Shown piece after piece: positions 36,924 to 51,400 of a stretch of 64,000 bases of DNA. Both the position numbers and the translations under genes were made by a program. Positions within the stretch are counted from its first letter, which is position 1, and each line of letters begins with the position of its first letter. This DNA comes from Oscheius sp. JU75 (lineage: Eukaryota; Nematoda; Chromadorea; Rhabditida; Rhabditidae): NCBI GenBank assembly GCA_037178855.1, contig JASJZC010000001.1, forward strand, positions 8,060,001-8,124,000, in the 5' to 3' direction. Below the pieces are notes generated by a model. The model made no database searches. It had not been told where the DNA came from and was given only the letters and a program-made list of their open reading frames with translations.

Positions 36924-37692
36924 ATGTGTGTGTTTTCATCAAAAGATTTGTAGTTATTTCTATTAATACGGTTGTCGAGAAAGAAAGTTTTGCTCATGGT
37001 GTCATATATTCTTGTTGTACCGGTTCTGAAAGACCGCGTCTGATCACCGAAAGGTTGAGGCGATGACGTTTCTGATTCTAGTATTTACAGTCATTTATTG
37101 TAGCCGTCTCTGTTCTGTCTCTATTTTTATTCGTACCCATGTTATTGATTGCCGCCGCGCCGGAATGCCCGCCGATCGATAAAATTGTCATGTGATTTGC
37201 ACCCGAGCAAAAAAAAGAACAATTTCGGTGCAAAGCACCTGGCACAGATCTTCCGAAAGGCGCCTTCGAAATCCTCTGCCAGCGAGCTCGCATTTTTGGC
37301 GCCAAACCCCTGTTCAAACGGACAGAGCCGATGACGTATCAACAACGTGCAATTTTCTTATTGACGAGGGAGCTCCAGCCTGTAATTATCCCTTTTTCAC
37401 CACTAGGGGTCGCAACGTACCGGGCTCCCTGTGTTCAGCAAAATCCATTCACATAGTAATTTTTGTACATATTTCACCCGTTGCGATCCCTGGCTTCTAA
37501 AAGTCTTATTTCCGGAGGATGGTGATTATTTGCGCTACTTATTCTCTTTTTTCTTCTTTTTCTGTGTAAAAGACCGCTTATAACGAACATTCAGGCTAAC
37601 AAACGGGGTAATACTCCCTCCAGCGAGTAACTAACAAGCCGGTGTTCTTTTTTAAAAAGACCCTTAGTGTTGAGTTGAAGATTTTCACCCCT
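36924..37692. other. Intergenic region between NDUFS7 and PIAS
   Basis: No coding similarity was found. The stretch 37140-37345 has frames on both strands but no recognisable protein. A GC-richer patch around 37380-37440 contains a CTCF-like motif (reported separately). The last ~200 bp are the likely PIAS promoter or outron. Confidence 0.45.
37398..37414 (+). promoter_or_regulatory. CTCF-like motif
   Basis: CACCACTAGGGGTCGCA contains CCACTAGGGGTCGC, which matches 13 of 14 positions of the CTCF core consensus CCASYAGRKGGCRS. It lies in the gene-free stretch before PIAS. C. elegans has no CTCF but some other nematodes do, so the call depends on the species. A single hit of this length could be chance. 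Confidence 0.3.
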
Positions 37693-40543
37693 ATGGCTTT
37701 ACAGCTTGCTCAGCCGGAGCTATCTCGCTGGGAGGTGAGTATTTTTCATTTTTTTCATCGTTAAAATTCCCGCGCGGGGTCTCGCTACGATTTTGTCGGT
37801 TTTTCGTCGTTCGAATTCCCGCGCAGGGTCTCACTACGAATTTACCGGATTATTTTCTCAAGAATGCGACGCAATTTTTAAAACTTCCTCATTCTTTTTC
37901 GATTTTTTTTTACCAGTGATGTGGGGGAATTTACGTCGAGACATAGTGGAATATTCCCGACATCCCCCGACATAAACGTTCCTGCTCATCAGTGTTTCTC
38001 ATTTGTTTCTTTCCAGAGTATCATCCACTCATATCGAGTCAACGAACTACAAACTATTCTTCAACATTTCAAGCTCAATAAGCTTGGAAAGAAGCAAGAA
38101 CTCGTCGTGCGAGTGATCCAGATTTTGAGGACACCACAACAGCAGCCAGAGCTGGTCAAATTTGTATATTTCATTAGTCTACGTTTACAAATGCTGCAAT
38201 TTCAGCTATCAGGCATGAGTCAACGAAATATGAATAACCGCATCCATCCATACCAGGCGAATCAGTACGAAGGGTCGAATTTTTTTTTCCAACGACTTGT
38301 TTTTTCAGAATGCAAAATACAAATCGAACCTACAATGGATACCAGATAAATAATATGAATCAGCATCATATGTATGGAAACGGAGGAGCCGTGATGGGCA
38401 TGTACAACGCGAACAGCACTCCGAGGCCGGTTCGCGGTCTGAGGACATCTGTATTGCCCTTCTACGATCCCATCGCCACCATTCTGGAGGCGGTTGAGCT
38501 CCCAGCTGTTCCGTCGGGTCTTAAAACGCAGCAAAAGGCCAGTTGCTCGTTTTGTACATGGACTATATGTGGTTTTCAGATGCAAATCACATTTTCTATT
38601 CCACAAGTTTACCATCAAGTGCTGACCTATAGAGACGCTTCTCGACCGCTGCCCCGTCACGAACTCCAGCTGCGTTTCTTCCACCTTCCGAACAATTTCC
38701 ATCAGACGGACCAGCCAGACGATTTTCCGCCGAATTGCAACGTAAAGATCGACGACTGCCTGATTGTGCTACCGGTACGAGGCTGCTCCTCCCTCAATAC
38801 GTTATCTTTCAGAACATCATTCCCACCAATAAGCCAAATGTCGAAGCTAAGCGTCCGTCTCGTCCGGTGAACATAACCATGAACTGTCAGCCTGCACGGG
38901 ACCAGGCGACAGGAAGAGCTCCGCACAAGTCAGTCTTTTTCCATGCTTTTCCTAGTTCAACTTTCAGGATGGTCGTTGAGTGGACTGGCGACAGAAGGGC
39001 TTGGGCTGTTGGAATTTACGTCGTCCATCGTGTGACCGCCGACATCCTGAGGGACCGCGCTCAAGCAAATGAAATGTACCAGCAAGACGCAGCCATCACC
39101 AAACAACTGATCATCCGTCGCATGACTGTCGGAGATGAGGACGGAATAACGATGGATCAGGTCCGAATCAGTCTGCTGTGTCCGGTTAGCTACTTCAACA
39201 TGCTCAACTAATCCATGTTCAGCTGGGTAAAACAAGAATTGGACTGCCTGCTCGATGTCGCGATTGCACTCATCTGCAGTGCTTTGATCTGGACCTCTTC
39301 CTCAAAATGAATGAGAAGCGGCCGACCTGGAAGTGTGGAATTTGTAATGGAACTGCTCCTTACAACAGGCTGCTTATCGATGGGTAGGACTTTTTGTGTG
39401 GTTATCGAGTGTGTATGCCTTACGGTCTCGTATAGTTGTGCATAACAGTCGCTTCCAGCTACTTCCAAGACATGCTCCGGGATGTCACAGATGTCACCGA
39501 GGTGGAGCTGCTGAAAGACGGTGGCTACAAGAGGATCCAAGAAGATGTTAATGACATCAGCGACAGCGATGATGACGGACCTCGTCCTTCGAATAGCAGC
39601 AATGGTTTCGAGACCAAAGTGGCCGCTGCGGCTGGAAAACACTCGGCTCCTGAAGACGATATCATAAGTCAGCGATTTCTTTGTTATCCTATTCATCAAG
39701 AATTTCAGCACTGGATTCCGATGATGAAGACGATAATTTGCAGCGTGGTATCGCCGCTTCTGTCACAGACCATTTGGCGACCTCGTGCAGTACCCCACGT
39801 AAGAGCCAGGACATCGAGGTTATTGATCTAGATGATGACACACCGCCAAGACCGACTAATGCACCGGAACCGCAACCTGTGGCTGTACAGGAGCAGGTCC
39901 AGGCTCCTCCTGCACCGGTAAGCTTCTTATATTCTGGATCGTTTCAACCTTGTGTGAATGACTCCGTTTGAATGTGTTTCAATCTGCCCAAAGCCTGCTA
40001 ATTGTTTTTGTTTTGGGGAAGTGTGCAGTCAACCATCTCCACTTCGTCTCTAACTCCCCCTGCTGGGACTCCTATATCATTCCCAAGTACGAGCACAGCT
40101 CAACAGGCAGCTTGGCGAAATAATATGGCTCCAAATTTCAACTACCCTTTTATGGTACGTATTGAAGGTACCGCATGCCAACTGTCTTGCACCGTACTAC
40201 TTTCCCCATCAACATTATCAGTTTTCAGAATCCGCCGCTGGTACTACCTCCGGGTTTCCCTCCTCCGCCTCCAGGAGTATCATTGGATGTCTGGATAAAT
40301 GGCATTATTCGGCAAAATTCACCTACTTACAGTAACGGTTTAGGAACTGGAAGGCCTTTTGATCCTTGGATGCAGCGTCTTCATTACGCCCCGGAACGAC
40401 AGCCGCAGACGCTAGCCGAGGTATGTTCTCCTGCTCTATTCGTTTCACTATTCGGATTTCAGGCTATGCAGGCCATCCAAAATGCTGCAGCTCCTAATAT
40501 GCAACGATTCCAGCCTCCGCCAGCCAACTACCCGCGTCAGTGA
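37693..40543 (+). CDS. PIAS/Siz-type SUMO E3 ligase
   Basis: The first exon 37693-37734 (MALQLAQPELSRWE) leads to a SAP domain (YRVNELQTILQHFKLNKLGK). A glutamine- and asparagine-rich spacer follows, then a PINIT domain (FYDPIATILEAVELPA, DFPPNCNVKIDDCLIVLP), then the SP-RING with its zinc ligands (LLCPLGKTRIGLPARC, DCTHLQCFDLDLFL, KRPTWKCGICNGTAPYNRLL). An acidic region and a SUMO-interacting motif (IEVIDLDDDTPP) come next, and the tail is proline-rich. The domain order is that of animal PIAS (C. elegans GEI-17), which transfers SUMO from UBC-9 to nuclear substrates. Intron 38538-38579 has a GC donor inside the PINIT coding region. It is convergent with MEF2, itself a PIAS substrate in other animals. 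The first intron holds a 49-bp tandem duplication. Confidence 0.95.
37757..37854. repeat. Two tandem 49-bp units in the first PIAS intron
   Basis: ATTCCCGCGCGGGGTCTCGC at 37766 recurs 49 bp later as ATTCCCGCGCAGGGTCTCAC at 37815, each followed by TACGA and a T-rich stretch. GC-rich palindromic CCCGCGCGGG in an otherwise AT-rich intron suggests a small repeat family or a tandem regulatory site. Confidence 0.65.
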
Positions 40544-40727
40544 TGCCATCAATAACGTGTATCTTTCTCTTTTCCGGTTAATCTCTCTTTCACCTGTTTT
40601 CCCCCGACTGAGCTTCTTCCGCCCAGCATTGTTTTTTGCGACCTTTTCCTCCATCTCTCTCCCAATTTGTCATTGTTAAATTGCACCCTCGTTGCATTGG
40701 CATAAACTTAACGATTGATGATAAATC

Positions 40728-40733
40728 TTTATT
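40728..40733 (-). terminator. Probable poly(A) signal of MEF2
   Basis: AATAAA on the minus strand, about 180 nt after the MEF2 stop codon, in the 371-bp gap between the convergent PIAS and MEF2 genes. Confidence 0.5.
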
Positions 40734-40914
40734 ATGATATTTCTCAAGAAAACCTTTTTTCACACATTCACTCACAAAAATAACACAGGGACAGAGACAG
40801 GAGCCGATGGGAAAGAACGGCCCCCAGATGGGGCAAAAGAAGTTATAGAATCATGATCTCGGGGGAGAAGAGGGACGGAAGAAATGAGAAATTCATACAT
40901 ATCAGTGGGGGCCC

Positions 40915-43190
<2,276 letters not shown>

Positions 43191-43797
43191 GCTCGTCGCT
43201 TACTGAAAGAACAGATCTTTGAAAGAGTAGACAAAGGAAAGAGGGAGGGAGAGAGTACAGGAAGTGAGGCTTCTGAGGCGGAGATTAATACCATGAGAAG
43301 GGTCTCATTAGATAATCTATACGGTAGAAGGGAGGGAACAGGCAAAGGTGACATGGAAGAGCGCGCGGGACTTTACACCCTGTGAAAGCCACGAAGAATC
43401 AATGCAAGGTTCAAAGACGCAAAGAAGAGAATCTATTAAAGGAGCCCTTTTTCCCCGGAAGTCCGTCTTGGCACCGCCGTCTTTCCACCTGAACGCGCCT
43501 CCTGGCTCAATTCTTTCCGCCTCTCCTTACTGAAAAGAGAGTTCTCAAGTTGCGACGGCGACAAATCTGTGAGCCGGATTAGCCTGATGGAGCCGTGAAT
43601 GTTCTCTCGGGTTGGGGGAGAGAAAAAAGGGGAAGCATTTGCCACAAGATTGAGGACTTGAGGGCAGGGACTAATCTGTCTGGTTAGAAGTACAGAGACG
43701 AGAGGATAAGTACAGACTGAAGAGGCACGAAGGGCGGACCCTGAATCAGAAAGGTCCCCACACTGTACGGGGCTCAAAGGGGATACCGCCCCCGTAC

Positions 43798-43811
43798 CAT
43801 CTAGTGGCTGG
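43798..43811 (-). promoter_or_regulatory. CTCF-like motif upstream of MEF2
   Basis: CCATCTAGTGG on the plus strand is CCACTAGATGG on the minus strand, matching the first eleven positions of CCASYAGRKGGCRS exactly. It lies about 0.6 kb upstream of the MEF2 start codon. Confidence 0.35.
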
Positions 43812-45394
43812 AGGCAAGGACTGTAATGTTTCTATTTCGGCGAGACTCGTTCCCCGCATTGACTTTCAGATGTCCTACTACCAAAATATAGGCTGTTTTT
43901 CGAAGATCACGAAGAGAGTAATCGGGGTGGAGGAAAACAGTTAAGAGAGTGAGAGAAGAACGTACAGTCTGCCCCCAGCCATCAGAAACGTGATCCATCA
44001 CGCGCTGATGTCACTGTTTGGAGCGTGTTTACTACCAGCAAAGGGCAGAAGAAGTCTTCCTCACGACTGTCAGAAGAGGTAGACAGGCAAGCGGATTATC
44101 GCGCGCCGGTCGAACTATAGAAACTTTTTGGTGGTCGACCAACACAACAGAGAGAGAGAAAAAAAAGGGGAGATCAATATGGAGGAAGAGTTATGTGGAG
44201 ACCAGAGTCATCTGGCACATGTGATCTCGACGGAAAAGGTGTTGAAGGAGGAGCGAGAGTCTCTCTCCCCACAGCAGGTAAACAAGTTCTCTCTCTGACC
44301 GGTTCTATCGACCATTGGCAGGGTCAAGAATCTCGTGAGGTCGTAATGTCTCTCTACATGAACTCCATAACATAGTATTGAGGAGAGAATCTGGTTCACT
44401 GGCTATATCTTGCCAATCAGACTTCCCCGATACACCGGTGAATTTCATCGAATACCAAATTCTTGGGTTACCTCAATATGTATCTGGACATAGATGTAGT
44501 ATTGGCAGGACACCAGGGCTACTGATTGCTCCAATGATAGTCAAGATTGACTCTAGGAGACTGAAGATACAACAAGAAGACTCTGATGTTCGCCTCCAAC
44601 CAGCCAGTTATTTAGAAACAGAAGGGGCAAGAGCAAAAGTTCTCGTGAGTCTTTTTCGGGTTGTTGATCCCGCCTTATCCGCCATGAATAACCCTGCTGT
44701 CGACGTCATTCGGGGACAGGGACTCCAGAAGTAAACGAATGAATCCTTTGTGAGGATCCCAAACACTTATCGCTGATTGTTTCCGCTTCAGAGATAAGGA
44801 AGAGCGCGAAAACGAAGAGCGAGGGAGAGTGAGGAGAGAATGAGACTGACAAGTAGGGGGAAGAGGGACAGGTGAAATTGTTTGAGGGTAAAAGGGCAGA
44901 GTGAGAGCCTGCCCTGCGGAGCAGAAACTAATCCGAAGCAGCCCACGCACAGCCAGCAACAGGAGGAGGAGAGTGAGAGTGAGCGCCAGTGAGAGAAAGA
45001 GAGAGAGAGACTGATAAGGAACGGGGCACGACGGGAATAGAAGGGGAGGCAGATATTTAGAAACAACCGTGTATTGATCGCTCCGAGACCCGTGCACATG
45101 CGCCGGAGAAAAGGGGAGAGAGATAAGCCCGCTAAAAAAGCAACTGACACCCCGCTGCCTTGTCATTCGATTAGAACCGAGAGGATCTTCTGTTTGGTTT
45201 GGAATGACCAGTATTGTGTCATCAAAAAGCCCATAAAGAAGAGAGGACAAACATTGTCTCTTGTACCTAAACTTCTGGGTAGTACGAATAAGGAGAAAGG
45301 GACCCGATAATTGGGTCAAAAACTTCTGGGCGAGAGTCCTCAGCCTCTCCTGGTCGACTGTTTACTTGGCTCCGACGGCCGGTCACGCAAGTTC

Positions 45395-45409
45395 GACAGG
45401 GGGCGCGCG
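45395..45409 (+). promoter_or_regulatory. CTCF-core-like motif, MEF2 upstream region
   Basis: GACAGGGGGCGCGCG contains AGGGGGCGC, matching all nine positions of the AGRKGGCRS half of the CTCF core. It lies at the edge of a purine-rich tract about 2.2 kb upstream of the MEF2 start. Confidence 0.3.
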
Positions 45410-48360
45410 AGAGAGAGAAGGGGGAGAGAAGAGATGGACTCAAACAGAAGGAGTGAGAGAGGATACGACACGTGAGCGGGTTCAGAAATTCGAGACTGTG
45501 TCTGTCTGTTTCTCTCGAAGAAAAAGTTTCAATTTATACAGAGCCGAAAATCGATGGGAGCACACTATTTTCCATGAGAACGAGAGCTGTCGGCGGGTGT
45601 TCCGAGAGTTTTAAACCATGGGCAACGTGACGGATAGCCGTCGCGAAAAACAGCAACCATAGTTGATAGCAGACGAGCGTCTACAAATGTCAGTCCAACT
45701 CTTTGCGCGTCTCCTACTCCAGAGTCTAGACAGCAACTTTTTCCCAGACAAGGACTGATCTCTCAGCGCTTCTTTTTGGAAATTTTCAAGTTATATACTG
45801 TGATACGCCTAATAATGATCGATGTTTTTATGTCTAGTAATCATCACAAAGACCTTCAAGCCGAAATCCTAGCCAGGGGTCATGTCCGAACTTGGCGGCC
45901 TGTCAAAGATCTCGCCGAGTCCAAAAGAAAGTACGTAAGAAGTGGTTATTCTGCTTTTTATCGTTCTGCAAACCTTGAGTGCTTGAGCTGAGCCAGGCTG
46001 TGAATGAGTACAAGAACAGAAAATGACCCTTTGCACCAGAAATTGTACTGTGGTACGCCTAGTAAGGAAGCGAAGTTTTAGTGAAGCTCTTTTATGTCAA
46101 ATTTTCTTGAGCATCATAAAGTGGCAAATTTGTTTTATGTGATCGTAAAATAAGTTACAAACGTTTAAACTTGCCATGAGGAATGACCCCATGTTCCCAG
46201 AATGGTCTTGCTGATCAGAAGCCATAAATAATTAAAAACTGGGCTGGGGCAGGATTGATACGAGCAAAAATGCTGATCGCTGACGGTTCAGTAGATCAAG
46301 ATCAAAGGACAGGTACAAAGCACGGGCAGTAAGAGTCTCTCCTTCCTCTGCAGCCTCTACTATTTGGTTTCTTGCCGCCGACAAGAATAGGCTCTCAACT
46401 ACCGAGAAAAGCACAGACTGGCGAGCAGAAAACATGTGTACTGACTGTACTGTCATAGGGAGAGAGAGAGCCTCTCGTCCTCTTTTTCCAAGTGTGGCCA
46501 GGCTGAGCTAACAGACAACTGCGGGAGCACACCTGCTCGACCGCGCGGCGAGAAGGACAGCGCCCCGGGGCTATCAAAACAGCCCGAAATTGCTCTCCGA
46601 GATTAGCCTTATTCGAGTTTAATATTTGGAGAGGAAGTAGCCAAAACAGGCTGGAAGGAACCAAAGATCTTTCGAGGAACAGTCTGATAATTATGCTAAC
46701 AAATTGGAGCCAATTTGGGTAGCAGAGAAGCCTAATTATTGGCGGGAAGAGTCTTCTTCTTGTTTCTACAAAATGTCAAATTATTCCCCGAGGTTTAGCG
46801 AGGCAATGATGGTGCGACTAATCCAGGAGGGGGTCTCGCGCCGTATGCACGACCGCGGTTGACTCAACGTCACGCACACGAAACAACAGCACACAAAACA
46901 AATAAAACTGCGGAGTAGTCTCACTCTGCTGCTACTTTTTGCAGTAACACTATTTTGAGGGACACGTGGAGATATAAATAGCAGGGAGAGGCTATAACTC
47001 GGCACCTTCCATTAAACAAAAGGGTCTAAGGTGTCCATGAACTGTGAATCGAGACGAGCTAGAGAAAGTGATGGGACAGTCTAGTTGAAGAGACTAAAGA
47101 CCTGTAAATGGTAGTCAGATGATCAAGGGCAAGAAGTTAGAAGAAGAGAGGTATTATCTGGCTACAAGTTAAAATTAGCAAAGGTATAATGATCCGTAAG
47201 AAAAAAAAAGGAGGCCTTGGCGAGTCTACAGAACGCTTGAGACAGTATGAGATCTGAGCGTGAATAAGGGATGAGTTGTGACCACAAGAAGTGATCTGTG
47301 AACAAATCCGTTCCAAAGCAAAGATGGAAAAGAAACTTGCAATGAGAGAGTGATGGAGTGTAAGAGTTGGAGAAAAGGTTCAGTTTACATGAGAAGTGTC
47401 AAAGCTTCTAGATTCCTTAACTATCTGAGGATAGGAGCTCATTCAGAACATGCTCTACTCCAAACTGAAAGACATAATAACCCATTCATAGTCTTGAAGA
47501 GCTCGATGTGATTAGATGAATTGAAAAGCCGGTCAACATTCGTTAGACCACTTTCAAAGATCTATCTCTTCTTGATCGTTGCTCAGCAGAATCTAACTTA
47601 CTGTGACTGTGAACGGGTAAACGATTCTCATTAGCATTCCTTCTCCCAACCTTTTTTGTTCTTGTCTTGGCATCTGATTCACGCACTATTCAGAGAAACA
47701 TTCTCGCGTGCCGGCTGCTCAAAACATGCGAGACATTTCCCCCCAAAAAGGGCTGTTTTTCATCGGGAAAATACACGCCATCGTAGGATGGTAGTGGCTC
47801 GAGACAGTTGAAAAGGATTTGGAGAGATTTCTCAAAAAGTTCTCTTCAAAATGACCAGTTTCGAGAGAGGATGATGAGTAAATGTCTATAAAGTCGATTC
47901 CCCGTCGTGTGTTGCCATTGTGTTTTGTAACAACGAGGAGACACATGCGAGGCTGTCGCAGGCCGAGTTCCTCAGTCGAATTTCTCTTTGAATTAAACGG
48001 TCAAGAATTGAATAGGGGCACAATGGACACATGGGAACTGAAGAAAAATGAGAGAAAGTGGCATGCATATCGACTTTCCCTCCCTACTTATGCTGTTGGG
48101 CGGTGCTCGCTATATTTTTCGATTACAGTAGATGGCTGGAGTACGCAATATTACGTCACTTTTTGACCGCCAACTGTGTGATTTTGAATTTTACCGCAAC
48201 TTCATTTTCTAACTTTGTTTGCTCCTACTTTTGAAACTTTCGGTTCCTATTATCGCTGTTTTTGAAAGGCCTAAAGTGGGTTTGTTCCTTTTGCATAGCG
48301 TATAAAACAATGACATTAGCCAAAATTATGTGTTCTTCGATGTTACAAAACATCTAACGC

Positions 48361-48368
48361 GGCGGGAA
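48361..48368 (-). promoter_or_regulatory. E2F-like site before the CAF-1 gene
   Basis: The minus strand reads TTCCCGCC, the E2F/DP core, 60 nt upstream of the CAF-1 start codon. CAF-1 is an S-phase gene under E2F control in other animals, so the position makes biological sense. Confidence 0.45.
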
Positions 48369-48427
48369 TACATCCATGACGCTCATTGATTGATACAAAA
48401 TCTATTTTTAGGCAATTAACCGTGAGA

Positions 48428-51400
48428 ATGGCGGAGGAAGAGAAAAAAGAAGAAATTGCTGGGGAAGTGGGTGATGAAAACGTCGATCTCAACGAACCGG
48501 AGACGAAAAAATTAAAGGTACTGAATTTGTTCTCAGATAAATTCATTCAATTTAGCTGGATGCCGAGGTCTTCGTTGAATTAGCCAGCTCGCCCGAGGTT
48601 CCTTCTACGACACCGTCCAAAAAGTCGCGGTCCAAAGTCTCCAAGGTTTTTCCACCAACTTTTTTTTTTCGATAATGCCCAATTTTTGCAGGAAGAACGC
48701 GAGGCTGAGAAGGCTCGAAAAGCCGAGGAAAGAAGGATTAAAGATGAGGAACGCAAGAGGGAAAAGGACCGTATTGCTGAGGAAAAGAGACTGGAAAAGG
48801 AGCGTAAAGACAAGTCAATTCCTTCAATGGCCTTGAAACGCAGTATTTTTCAGAGAAAGAGAAGAGAAAAAGAAGGAAGAGTTGAGGATTAAGGAAGAGA
48901 AGAAAAAGGCTCAGGATGAAGCGAAAGAACAGAAGAAGAAGGATGAGGAAGAGAAACAACGACAGAAGACCTTGAAAAAAAAAGGAGGAGGAGGAACGTC
49001 AGGATGCCAAACGAAGGGAAGAAGTAAGGTTTACTCTTGATTGAAACTACGAGGCCAGAAAATCGAAACGTTAAATCGACAAGCAATAAAATACCGTTTC
49101 ATTAGCAGAGCACAGTGCCAAAAAGCTCTTGACACTCGAATGGCTCGCTCGCTCGAACCTTTTGGAAGAACAGAGCACTGTGAGCCTCGTCTGCACGAAA
49201 AATGCGGCGCTTGGCTAGAAAGCCTCGAAGACATGTTTCAAATCGAGGTGAAGTGGTCGTCGCGACACGCCCGACCTACCACATCCGGTCGCACTTGCAG
49301 TATTCTGATGGTCATTGTATTTCAGCTGGAAGAGATCAAGAAGAAGCAGCGAGAATCACAAAAGTTTCTGGGATTCTTCAAGAAACTTAACAAGGAGGGA
49401 AGCGATGAGTCGGAGGCTCCCGAAGAACATTTAAAGAAGGTTTGGTATAAGCCGTTTAGGGTCCGTTTCTCTTCGAAAAACCTCTTATTTGAACGATTTA
49501 GCACAAGGCTGGTGCTGTTCGTGCTCCTGTTCATCGACGCGCTACACTTTCCGTCGACGTTGACCTTCTGACACAACATGCTGAGGTTCACGGCGTGAAA
49601 TCAAGGAAAAATTTTGAACATTTCAGATCACCACCGCCACCTACCTCAGTTCCGCTGCCGTCAAAAACCGAAAATTAAAGTGCGCTCGTAAAGAGTAAGA
49701 AACTGGCTTTTCTTCTGATTAAACTTGCTTTTAGTAAATTGAAGGCTAAACTCTTCCAGTTTCACGATAACTTTCGCCCGCCCTACTACGGCAGTTGGAG
49801 GAAAAAGGACACGGGGATCAAGCCCAAGAGGCCATGGCTCCCGTCTTCCCAAGCTCTAGACTATGAGGCTCGTTTTCATTATTGTCTTCAAACATTTTTA
49901 TTGTTCTAACCCAGGAGTCAACTCGATGCCTGCCTTCAAAAATTCCCCTCTTTCCTACTCCAAGAGGTCCCCCTTTCGTTTTTTACTGCGATCTGCGCGA
50001 CCCTTTGAGTAGTTGGAACATTTTTAAAATAAGCTAGTCTACAGCCCCTTCGAGCGTGCCTAACATGTTCATTCCTATAATAACGATTGCTAAAGACTTT
50101 ATCGAAGAGTCATATCCAGGGTTCTAGTGGCGACTCTTAGCACACCAACTTTTGCGCTATAACTGTCTGATCAAAACGCGGCCTACACAGTTTACTGCAA
50201 CTTTGTGCTCAGATTCTGTTCATCAAACTCTGCAAAATGACACTTTACTGACCTCAAACCTATCAAAACCTTGTCTGCCTGAACTGCCAAACTATATCTA
50301 TCATTTCTCGATAACCGTTTTTTTCTTGCCGCAGGAGCATGTCTCCCCTTCCCTGCCTGTCTTTATGTCTTTTACAGCTGAAAACAACTTTGCAAAAAGC
50401 TTACTGTCCACAGGTTTCGAACCCGGGTCGCCTAGGTCGCAGTTCGAGTAACGTCTCTTAGCAGTACACTAGCGCTGGAACTGGATTTCCGACCAAAATG
50501 CGACCTACTCTCACTTTACTACAAGTTTATGTTGTAATTACGGCGTATTCTTGCTCAGCTCGTCGAACGCTACAGAATGACACTTCACTGGTCTCAAGCC
50601 GATATAAGGAAACGATTTGCCTCGGAGCGGAATCGAACCCACAAAGGACGCTGGCGGCGACGGCGCCCCTTAGCATAACACTAACTTTGTCTCTAAAATT
50701 TTGAAGCTCTGTAACTTTGTTTGGGGTAGGGAGCACCTAAATTTTACTGAATATAATTATTAAGCTCAAAATTGTCTATAAACTGGTACTTTACAAAAAA
50801 TTTGGCCCCGGCGGGATCCAAACCACCGGTCCCCCTAGTCTGCGCGACCCCCCTCTGTGCCAAACGAACTATCTCACTCAGTCCTCTAACTATTCACCGT
50901 TTTCAGGCCGACTCCGACGCCGACTGGGAAAACGAGCCGGACGATGGTGACGAGTGCAAGTCCGACGAAGAGGTTGGTTAGGTCACGGTTGTCTCCTCAA
51001 AGAGCAACCTTCCAAAAACAGTTTGGTGCCAAATGGATTTCAAACGTTTATATAGAATGTTCTATAACTAAACAGCACCAGTTAGTTCCTTGTAAGAACA
51101 GTCTGACTCCTGAGACGAGCCCCGCAATGTCTTTTTGGGCGTAATCCAGTCTATCATGTAACAGGAATTCACTGACCCAAAGCATTTTACTGGCACCCAT
51201 TCGAATTTGGTTTCTTCTATACGCAACATGTATGTGCCCACAATTTCCCCCTTATCGTCGACTCCCTTCTCGATCTTTGATAAACTGTTATAGCAAGATA
51301 GAGTAAGTTAATAAGTTCCGTTCGTGTTCTCTAAAAAAGTCGATTTCCTGTTTGATGTCAAAAGTTCAGATGGACTCGATCAATAATAACTGATTTTTCA

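Larger units (their letters stand above)
43191..48427. other. 5.2-kb gene-free region between MEF2 and CAF-1
   Basis: No frame has recognisable protein similarity. The longest, on the minus strand at 44675-45319, is low-complexity leucine/serine translation of a GAGAGA-rich tract. It is probably MEF2 upstream regulatory DNA and possibly a distant 5' exon or promoter. GAGA runs are frequent (for example 44990-45010, 45410-45430). Two CTCF-like motifs occur (43798, 45395). A diverged short repeat (TACTGTGATACGCCTAATAA near 45797 and TACTGTGGTACGCCTAGTAA near 46048) is present. Confidence 0.5.

Noticed and set aside
44675-45319. Minus-strand open frame of about 214 codons
   Set aside because: Low-complexity Leu/Ser translation of GAGAGA tracts with no family resemblance and no supporting splice pattern.
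49105-49190. Hairpin with CACAGTGC/GCACTGTG stem, microRNA-like
   Set aside because: The stem is short with a large asymmetric internal loop; no microRNA-like continuous pairing.
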